Assembly: GCA_029266935.1 (NCBI GenBank)
Contig: JAQSVY010000040.1
Coordinates: 1-8,653, forward strand
Reading direction: 5' to 3'
Source: Burkholderiales bacterium
GTDB taxonomy: Bacteria; Pseudomonadota; Gammaproteobacteria; Burkholderiales; SG8-39
Length of the DNA: 8,653 nucleotides
Part shown: piece after piece, positions 1-6,972 of the stretch
Position numbering within the stretch: position 1 is the first letter of the stretch
Layout: every line of letters begins with the position of its first letter
Notes under the pieces: generated by a model
What the model was told of the DNA's origin: nothing
Seen by the model: the letters and a program-made list of their open reading frames with translations, nothing else
Database searches by the model: none
Program-made: the position numbers and the translations under genes

Positions 1-2130
<2,130 letters not shown>

Positions 2131-2142
2131 CATGAGCGCGAC

Positions 2143-2613
2143 ATGAAAACGCCGATGACCAAGCGCGGCGCAGAACTCCTGCGCAGCGAGCTGCAGCGGC
2201 TGAAGAGCGTCGAGCGTCCCGCCATCACGCAGGCGATCGCCGAAGCGCGGACGCACGGCGACCTCTCCGAGAATGCCGAGTACGACGCCGCGCGCGAGCG
2301 CCAGGGCTTCACCGAGGCGCGCATTTCCGACATCGAGGCGAAGCTCGCCAACGCGCAGATCATCGACCCTCGGCTGGTCGACGCAGACGGCCGCGTCGTT
2401 TTCGGCGCCACGGTCGACGTCGCGGACCAGAGCGGCGAGAAGGCGACCTGGCAGATCGTCGGCGAGGACGAGGCCGACATCAAGGAGGGCCGCATCTCGG
2501 TGAGCTCGCCGATCGCCCGCGGCCTGATCGGCAAGGAGTCCGGCGAGTCGGCCGAGGTGCAGACCCCTGGCGGCATCAAGCGCTACGAGATCCTCGACGT
2601 CCGCTACGAGTAG
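2143..2613 (+). CDS. greA: Transcription elongation factor GreA
   Basis: 156 residues, the normal length for GreA. The N-terminal coiled-coil domain (~1-75) enters the RNA polymerase secondary channel and stimulates cleavage of backtracked RNA. Its tip motif [10 protein letters not shown] carries the acidic pair Asp40 and Glu43, which match E. coli Asp41/Glu44 that position the catalytic Mg2+. The C-terminal FKBP-like domain shows [30 protein letters not shown] and TPGG, all hallmark GreA strings. The start at 2143 ([11 protein letters not shown]) fits the family N-terminus; an ATG at 2155 is the alternative. An upstream ATG at 2132 is out of frame and stops after four codons. No clear Shine-Dalgarno sits at the usual distance, so with only 12 nt from the carB stop, translation may depend on ribosomes finishing carB. 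No convincing terminator follows. Confidence 0.98.
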   Translation: MKTPMTKRGAELLRSELQRLKSVERPAITQAIAEARTHGDLSENAEYDAARERQGFTEARISDIEAKLANAQIIDPRLVDADGRVVFGATVDVADQSGEKATWQIVGEDEADIKEGRISVSSPIARGLIGKESGESAEVQTPGGIKRYEILDVRYE

Positions 2614-2649
2614 CTCCCAAGTCTTTGGTTGAAGTAGAAATCTAGGACC

Positions 2650-2679
2650 TTGACAGAATTAGACCGACCGGTCTATTCT
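2650..2679 (+). promoter_or_regulatory. Predicted sigma70 promoter of the TetR-family gene
   Basis: A perfect -35 hexamer TTGACA (2650-2655) is followed after 18 bp by TATTCT (2674-2679), which matches four of six positions of TATAAT. The region is visibly AT-richer than the flanking genes. The expected transcription start, about 6-8 nt after the -10, is 2685-2687. That coincides with the ATG at 2687, so the transcript would be leaderless or nearly so. The operator-like palindrome fills the spacer and touches the -10. Confidence 0.72.
2660..2675 (+). promoter_or_regulatory. Operator-like palindrome, NemR/TetR type
   Basis: TAGACCGACCGGTCTA is a perfect 7-bp inverted repeat around a 2-bp centre (TAGACCG-AC-CGGTCTA). 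It matches, as far as I recall, the NemR operator pattern TAGACC-N4-GGTCTA. Its position between the -35 and the -10, directly upstream of a NemR-like gene, predicts repression by steric block and hence autoregulation. The palindrome is seen directly; which protein binds it is inferred. Confidence 0.82.
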
Positions 2680-2686
2680 GCTTTTG

Positions 2687-3262
2687 ATGGCGGCCGATAC
2701 CCGACAGCATCTCCTCAAAGAGGGTATGGCGATGTTGTTGCGCCATGGGTACCACGACTTGGGAATCGCCGCGCTCCTAGAGGCGACGAAGACGCCGAAG
2801 GGCTCCTTCTACCACCACTTCCAGTCCAAGGAGGATTTCGGCCTCCAGGCGATTGACGCCTACATGGCGGAGGTGCACGCGGGGCTCGACCATTGTCTCG
2901 GCGACGAGAGCATGCCGCCGCTGAAGCGGGTGCGGCACTTCTTCGAGCTGACCGAGGAGAAGTACCGTACCGAGGGCTACCTGGGCTGCCTCCTCGGCGG
3001 GCTTGGGCAGGAGCTCTCCGGCGTGAGCGAAGTCTTCCGCCGCAAGGTAGAGGAGTGCTTCTCCGCGATCGAGCGCCGCGTCGCCGCGTGTCTCCGCGAG
3101 GCGATTCACCGGGGAGAGCTTGCGCCCGGGACCGACCCGGACGGGATGGCCCAGCTGCTGATCAATTGCTGGGAGGGCGCCGCGCTCCGCACGCGCCTGC
3201 GGCAAAATCCCGCGCCGCTGCGCGAAATGCTCGACTTCTACTTTCGTTCGGCCGCTCCGTAG
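2687..3262 (+). CDS. TetR/AcrR-family regulator, NemR-like
   Basis: 191 residues from ATG 2687. The N-terminal helix-turn-helix domain (~5-51) has the TetR signature, with recognition and following helix TPKGSFYHHFQSKEDFG. The rest is an all-helical ligand/dimer domain. An ungapped hand alignment with E. coli NemR (recalled) pairs Cys101 (GYLGCLLG) with NemR Cys106, the oxidant/electrophile-reactive cysteine, and Arg170 (GAALRTRLR) with NemR Lys175. The two sites are 69 residues apart in both proteins. Other cysteines are 70, 124, 135 and 161. In-frame TTG at 2684 is an alternative start, but ATG 2687 gives the usual N-terminus. No Shine-Dalgarno is visible, and the predicted transcript starts at about the same base. 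The likely role is a cytoplasmic repressor of itself and the downstream globin gene (44-nt gap), released by reactive electrophiles or oxidants. The inducer is inferred from NemR and is not proven. Confidence 0.9.
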   Translation: MAADTRQHLLKEGMAMLLRHGYHDLGIAALLEATKTPKGSFYHHFQSKEDFGLQAIDAYMAEVHAGLDHCLGDESMPPLKRVRHFFELTEEKYRTEGYLGCLLGGLGQELSGVSEVFRRKVEECFSAIERRVAACLREAIHRGELAPGTDPDGMAQLLINCWEGAALRTRLRQNPAPLREMLDFYFRSAAP

Positions 3263-3292
3263 CGGGGCGGCGGTCTTTCGCATCCATTCAAC

Positions 3293-3300
3293 AGGAGGAG
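3293..3300 (+). promoter_or_regulatory. Strong Shine-Dalgarno of the truncated hemoglobin gene
   Basis: AGGAGGAG ends 6 nt before ATG 3307. It is the strongest ribosome binding site in the window and fixes the globin start. It contrasts with the regulator just upstream, which has none, suggesting that the globin is made in larger amounts than the regulator from a shared message. Confidence 0.85.
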
Positions 3301-3306
3301 AACGGC

Positions 3307-3684
3307 ATGGAAGGCAGCTCCCTTTTCGAACGTCTCGGCGGCTCGTCCGGCATCAACACCCTGGTGGAGGACATTGTCGCGCTCCACATGGAAAACCCGG
3401 TCGTCCGCGCGCGCTTCCGCCCGTACCTCGAGACCCCGGACAAGCTCGCGGTGACCAAGAAGCATCTCTGCGCCTTCCTCGAGGCCGGAAGCGGCGGGAC
3501 AGCGCAGTACACGGGTCGCTCGATGCAAGCCACCCATCGCGGCATGAACATTAACGCGGCCGAGTACATGGCCGTCACCGACGACATCCTGACCGCGCTG
3601 CGCAAGCATCGCATCGACGAGCAGACTCAGAAGGACGTGCTCGCGATCGCCTACTCGCTCAAGGGCGAGATCCTGCACCTCTAG
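3307..3684 (+). CDS. Group 1 (TrHbN-type) truncated hemoglobin
   Basis: 125 residues, typical of the 2-on-2 truncated globins. FERLGG at 7-12 starts the fold. Phe37 fits position CD1. The F-helix string QYTGRSMQATHRGMNI supplies proximal heme ligand His77, and a C-terminal helix ends in SLKGEI. Group 1 members bind O2/NO, and some detoxify NO. Ungapped comparison with M. tuberculosis GlbN (recalled) pairs its distal Tyr-B10 with Val24 here, and its Gln-E11 and Leu-E7 with Leu54 and Thr50, so the usual polar distal pocket looks absent. No membrane segment or signal peptide is seen. The gene lies 44 nt after the NemR-like regulator, so co-transcription is likely. Its stop codon shares the CTAG with that of the convergent amidotransferase. 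Family assignment is firm; function as NO dioxygenase, sensor or sulfide/peroxide-handling protein is open. Confidence 0.93.
   Translation: MEGSSLFERLGGSSGINTLVEDIVALHMENPVVRARFRPYLETPDKLAVTKKHLCAFLEAGSGGTAQYTGRSMQATHRGMNINAAEYMAVTDDILTALRKHRIDEQTQKDVLAIAYSLKGEILHL
3681..3684. other. Shared palindromic stop CTAG of convergent genes
   Basis: On the plus strand, TAG at 3682-3684 ends the globin gene. On the minus strand, TAG at 3683-3681 ends the amidotransferase gene. The palindrome CTAG therefore serves both, leaving no room between the genes for an ordinary intergenic terminator. Confidence 0.93.
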
Positions 3685-4394
3685 CGCGAGGGACGCGGCG
3701 CCTTTGTCGCTTGCAGGAAGCGCGAGATCCACCGGCCGAGGAGCACCCCATCGTTGGGCTGCCTTATCGTCCGCAGTGCAGCTTCGCTGCGCTCGGCGCC
3801 GATGCGCTCTCTGCGCGCACGGATGAGCGCCTCGGCGAACTCGGCGGTGAACTCCGGATGGCCCTCGATACCGAGCATTGTCTCGCCGACGCGGAACAGG
3901 CCGACCTCGCAGTGCGCGCTGCGGCCGAGGACCACGCTGCCGGGCGGCAGGCGCTGCACCTGATCCTGATGCATGTGCTGAATGCGGATCTCGGGGCGGG
4001 CGGGCTGCATCCAGCTTTCATGGGCAAGGATCTCGACGGGCAGAACCCCCACACCCCAACCCTGTTCGGCCTTCGCGACCTCGCCGCCCAGCGCCTGCGC
4101 GAGCATCTGGTGGCCGAAGCAGATGCCGACGAACGGCTTCTTCGATTCATGGACGTCGCGGATGAACTGCGCCAGCGCGCCGACCCATGGCATGGGGTCG
4201 TAAGCCGAGTATCGCGAGCCCGTGCATAGCCAGGCGTCGCAGTCGCCCGGAGCGCGGGGCAGCCTGCCCTCATGCGCCCGGTAGTAAGTGAAGCGGGCTT
4301 CGGGGAGCAGCGCGGCGAACATCTCGCGGTAGCCGCCCGAGACCGGGGCGAAGCGCCCGGTGACCTCGTCGCATTCGAGCAGGCCGACGTGCAT
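3681..4394 (-). CDS. Class I glutamine amidotransferase (GuaA-like GATase domain protein)
   Basis: 237 residues. The fold is a stand-alone class I glutaminase: GICFGHQ carries the nucleophile Cys92, and GIEGHPEF carries His179 and Glu181, completing the Cys-His-Glu triad. CTGS at 57-60 matches the oxyanion-side loop. The region MHQDQV at 141-146 is also typical of GMP-synthase-like amidotransferases, but no synthetase domain follows. Such free-standing proteins hydrolyse glutamine or gamma-glutamyl amides; the partner or substrate is not evident. ATG at 4394-4392 overlaps the TGA of the aldehyde dehydrogenase by one base (TGATG), with no clear Shine-Dalgarno, so translation is probably coupled. 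Direct coupling to an aldehyde dehydrogenase recalls gamma-glutamyl-polyamine or -ethanolamine routes, where a class I GATase removes the glutamyl group. That is an inference, since this protein looks GuaA-like rather than PuuD-like. It is the last gene of the operon. Confidence 0.92.
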   Translation of the reverse strand: MHVGLLECDEVTGRFAPVSGGYREMFAALLPEARFTYYRAHEGRLPRAPGDCDAWLCTGSRYSAYDPMPWVGALAQFIRDVHESKKPFVGICFGHQMLAQALGGEVAKAEQGWGVGVLPVEILAHESWMQPARPEIRIQHMHQDQVQRLPPGSVVLGRSAHCEVGLFRVGETMLGIEGHPEFTAEFAEALIRARRERIGAERSEAALRTIRQPNDGVLLGRWISRFLQATKAPRPSR

Positions 4395-4396
4395 CA
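4392..4396 (-). other. TGATG stop/start overlap (aldehyde dehydrogenase to amidotransferase)
   Basis: Reading the minus strand, TGA at 4396-4394 closes the aldehyde dehydrogenase and ATG at 4394-4392 opens the amidotransferase. This one-base overlap is a common translational-coupling arrangement. The upstream bases show no good Shine-Dalgarno for the second gene. Confidence 0.88.
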
Positions 4397-5764
4397 GAGG
4401 CTCAGGCGCAGGTGGAACGACTTGGGCCGGGTGAAGGTCTCAAGGCCCAGCCGGGAGAGGGTGCAGCCGCGACCGGAATCCTTGACGCCGGTCCAGGCGA
4501 GCGCCGGGTCGAGATAGTCGCAGCGATTCATGTACCAGGTGCCGGTGTCGACGCGGTCGCCGATCCTGACCCCCGCCTCGGCGTCGGTCGTCCAGATCGA
4601 CGCGGTAAGACCGTAGCGGCTGTCGTTCATCAGTGCGATCGCTTCCTCGTCGCCCGCGACCGGCATGATGCCGATCGCCGGGCCGAACGTTTCCTCGCTC
4701 ATCAGCGCCATGCCGTGGTTGACGTTGACCAGCACTTCCGGAGGGAGGTACGGCGTGCCGGGTTTATCTCCCATGTTCAGCAGGCGCTTCGCTCCCTTGT
4801 GCACAGCTTCCTGTATTTGTGCGCGCACCGCGTCGGCGGCAGCGGTGCGCACCATCGGCCCGAGCGTCGTCTCGCGCTCGAGCGGATTGCCGAGCCGGTA
4901 CTGGCGCGTGAGCGCGACGAAGGCGTCCAAGAAAGGCTGATAGATCTTCCGGTCGACGTAGATGCGCTCGACCGCGCAGCAGGACTGTCCCGAATTGAAG
5001 AACGCGCCGTCGACGAGATTCTCGACGGTCGCCTCGAGCGGAGCGTCGGCGCGCACGTAGGCGGGATCCTTGCCGCCCAGCTCGAGGCCGGTGGCGATGA
5101 ACCGCCCGGCGGCGGCGCGCTGCACCGCATGCCCGCCCGGCACCGACCCGGTGAAGGCGACGAAGCCGATGCGGGCGTCGCCGATGACCTTTGCCACCCG
5201 GCCGTGGTCGAGATGCAGGAACTGGAAAACGCCCTCGGGAAGGCCGGCGACGCGAAACGCCTCCAGGTAGCGCTCCGCGACGAGCGGCGTCTGCGCCGCC
5301 ATCTTCAGGATCACGCTGTTGCCCGCGAGGAGCGCCGGCACGACGGCGTTCACCGACGTGAGCCAGGGGTAGTTCCAAGGCGCGATGACGAAGACGACGC
5401 CGAGCGGCTCCCGGCGGATGAAGCGCTGGTAGCCGCTCTTCGGTTCAACCTGAACATCTTCCAACGTCTTTTCCGCCACGTCGCACATGTAGATTGCGCG
5501 CTCGTGGAAGCCGCGCCGCAGCTCGCCGGGGCTCTGCGAGAGCGGCCGGCCGATCTGCCAGGTGAGCTCCTCGGCGAGGGCATCCGCCTTCGCGACGCAC
5601 CAGTCGGCCATGCGCCTGCATACGGCAGCACGCTCGGCACCGGGCGCAGCCCTCCAGCTTTTCTGGGAGCGAACGGCGTTCTCGAGGGCGGCCTCGATGT
5701 CGCGCTGCGAAGCCAGTGCGCGTTCTGCGTAGATGGAGCCGTCGACCGGGGAAGTCGTGGTCAG
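4394..5764 (-). CDS. NAD(P)-dependent aldehyde dehydrogenase family protein (apparent CTG start)
   Basis: 456 residues from the proposed start. All core ALDH elements are present: FVIAPWNYPW with Asn131, VILKMAAQTP with Lys154, the cofactor glycines FTGSVPGG (204-211), ELGGKD with general base Glu228, FFNSGQSCCA with nucleophile Cys262, and EETFGPAIGI near the C-terminus. It oxidises an aldehyde to the acid in the cytoplasm; the substrate is unknown. The start is odd. The family-like N-terminus TTTSPVDGSIYAER is preceded by CTG (5764-5762), with GAGGAAG 9 nt upstream and no in-frame ATG, GTG or TTG until ATG 5611, which would remove 51 residues of the N-terminal region. Extending upstream would overlap the CoA-transferase gene out of frame. 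The gap from the CoA-transferase stop is 14 nt, and the stop overlaps the amidotransferase start. Product class is certain, exact start less so. Confidence 0.93.
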   Translation of the reverse strand: MTTTSPVDGSIYAERALASQRDIEAALENAVRSQKSWRAAPGAERAAVCRRMADWCVAKADALAEELTWQIGRPLSQSPGELRRGFHERAIYMCDVAEKTLEDVQVEPKSGYQRFIRREPLGVVFVIAPWNYPWLTSVNAVVPALLAGNSVILKMAAQTPLVAERYLEAFRVAGLPEGVFQFLHLDHGRVAKVIGDARIGFVAFTGSVPGGHAVQRAAAGRFIATGLELGGKDPAYVRADAPLEATVENLVDGAFFNSGQSCCAVERIYVDRKIYQPFLDAFVALTRQYRLGNPLERETTLGPMVRTAAADAVRAQIQEAVHKGAKRLLNMGDKPGTPYLPPEVLVNVNHGMALMSEETFGPAIGIMPVAGDEEAIALMNDSRYGLTASIWTTDAEAGVRIGDRVDTGTWYMNRCDYLDPALAWTGVKDSGRGCTLSRLGLETFTRPKSFHLRLSL

Positions 5765-5773
5765 TCCCTGTTT

Positions 5774-5780
5774 CTTCCTC
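5774..5780 (-). promoter_or_regulatory. Shine-Dalgarno supporting the CTG start
   Basis: On the minus strand, GAGGAAG (5780-5774) overlaps the CoA-transferase stop codon and ends 9 nt before CTG at 5764. Its presence at the right distance is the main argument that translation begins at CTG rather than at ATG 5611. Confidence 0.6.
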
Positions 5781-6972
5781 AGCCGACGACTCCTTCCGCT
5801 CGCAGCCGCGCGATGCGCGCGGCGTCGTAGCCGATGTCCTGCAGCAGCGCGTCGGTGTCCGCGCCGAGCGCCGGCGCAGCGCGTTGCGGCCATTCGGTGT
5901 CCGCGCTGCGAATGGGATTGGCGATGAGGCGCGCGGTGCGGCCGTCGGGGTAGGCGAAGTCGCGCACCGACTGGCGCTCGGCGACGAGCGGATTGTCGAG
6001 CGCCTGCTTGACGTCGTGCACCGGCGCGACAGGAACCGTGCCGGAGAGCTTGCGCAGCCAGTGAGCGGTGGTCTGCTTCACCAGCTCGGCTTCGACCATC
6101 TCCGCGACCTGGTTTCTTCTCTCGAGTCTTGCTTTGAACGTTGAAAACTGCGGATCGGTACCCCATTCCGGATGGCCAAGCGCGGCGGCGAGCAGCGTCC
6201 AGAACTTCTCCTTGTTGCACATGACGAAGAGCCAGCCGTCGCGCGTGCGGAAGAGCTGGCTCGGCACGAGGGAGGGGTGCCCGCCGCGTTTCTCCCGACC
6301 CTGAACGTGGCCGGCGTTCAGGTACCAGGTGCCGGGATAGTTGAGGTTGAAAAGCGCGAGGTCGAAGAGGCTGGTGTCGAGGTCGCGTCCCTGCCCGGTG
6401 GCGCGTGCGCCGATGATGCCGGCGAGCAGCGCGAATGCCGCGGTGAGGCCGGTCATCAGGTCGACCACCGAGAGGCCGTAGCGCTGCGGCGCGCCGTCGG
6501 GCTCGCCGGTGAGCGACATGTGGCCCGCCTCGGCCTGCATCAGGTAATCGTAGCCAGGCCACGCGGCGCGCGAGCCCTCGCGGCCGTAGGCCGAAAGGTG
6601 GGCGCAGACGATGCGCGGGTTCACGTCGCGCAGGTGCTCGTAGGTGAGGCCGAGCTTCCCCGGCAGGTCGCCCCGCAGGTTGTCGAACTCGCCCTCGGCG
6701 GTGCGCGCCAGGTCGCGCAGCACCGCGCGCGCCTCCGGCTTCGCCAGGTCGAGCGCGATCGAGCGCTTGTTGCGGTTGAAGGTCTGGAAGAACTGGCTGT
6801 CGCCGGGACCGAAGAAATGCGGCCCGACGTGGCGGGCGATGTCGCCGCCTTCGCGCAGGTTCTCCACCTTGATGACCTCGGCGCCGAGGTCGGCGAGATA
6901 GATCGAGCCCGCCGGGCCGGCGCCGTACTGCTCGACCGCGAGGACGCGGATGCCTGCGAGCGGGAGGCTCAA
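5779..6972 (-). CDS. CaiB/BaiF (class III) CoA-transferase
   Basis: 397 residues, the usual length for this family. The N-terminus LAGIRVLAVEQYGAGPAGSIYLADLGAEVIKVE is a classic class III CoA-transferase opening. FFQTFNRNKRSIALDL follows, then FDNLRGDLPGKLGL. YGLSVVDLMTG supplies Asp171, aligning with the catalytic aspartate (Asp169 in formyl-CoA transferase, recalled) that forms the acyl anhydride/thioester intermediate. GHPSLVPSQLFRTRDGW matches the conserved C-terminal half. It should move CoA between carboxylic acids in the cytoplasm; donor and acceptor cannot be read from sequence. The start is TTG at 6972-6970, overlapping the preceding gene's TGA as TTGA; no better ATG or GTG lies near. 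The context between an MmgE/PrpD protein and an aldehyde dehydrogenase, with an acyl-CoA dehydrogenase divergent, argues for activation of an organic acid. A rare-codon patch is at 6111-6150. Confidence 0.93.
   Translation of the reverse strand: MSLPLAGIRVLAVEQYGAGPAGSIYLADLGAEVIKVENLREGGDIARHVGPHFFGPGDSQFFQTFNRNKRSIALDLAKPEARAVLRDLARTAEGEFDNLRGDLPGKLGLTYEHLRDVNPRIVCAHLSAYGREGSRAAWPGYDYLMQAEAGHMSLTGEPDGAPQRYGLSVVDLMTGLTAAFALLAGIIGARATGQGRDLDTSLFDLALFNLNYPGTWYLNAGHVQGREKRGGHPSLVPSQLFRTRDGWLFVMCNKEKFWTLLAAALGHPEWGTDPQFSTFKARLERRNQVAEMVEAELVKQTTAHWLRKLSGTVPVAPVHDVKQALDNPLVAERQSVRDFAYPDGRTARLIANPIRSADTEWPQRAAPALGADTDALLQDIGYDAARIARLRAEGVVG
6969..6972 (-). other. TTGA stop/start overlap (MmgE/PrpD to CoA-transferase)
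   Basis: On the minus strand, TTG (6972-6970) starts the CoA-transferase and TGA (6971-6969) ends the MmgE/PrpD gene. It is the TTG variant of the familiar ATGA coupling overlap and supports a single operon. Confidence 0.85.

Noticed and set aside
2616..2629. Small inverted repeat CCAA-GTCT-TTGG just after greA, considered as a terminator
   Set aside because: The stem is only 4 bp with no following T-run, too weak to call.
3252..3265. CCGCT-CCGT-AGCGG hairpin spanning the regulator stop, considered as attenuator or terminator before the globin gene
   Set aside because: The 5-bp stem has no adjacent T-run. In a GC-rich genome such hairpins arise often by chance.
2893..3306. Frame +1 reading from 2893 that joins upstream residues to the globin in one open frame
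   Set aside because: The upstream part is the regulator gene read out of frame. The strong Shine-Dalgarno and ATG 3307 mark the true globin start, so this is not a fusion protein.
4412..5830. Plus-strand open frame of 472 codons opposite the aldehyde dehydrogenase, and another at 6172-7047 opposite the CoA-transferase
   Set aside because: These are shadows of well-identified minus-strand genes, with low-complexity translated content and no family motif.
5765..6562. Upstream extension of the aldehyde dehydrogenase frame to 6562
   Set aside because: It would overlap the CoA-transferase gene by about 780 nt. The extension is Arg/Ala-rich shadow sequence and does not resemble an ALDH N-terminus.
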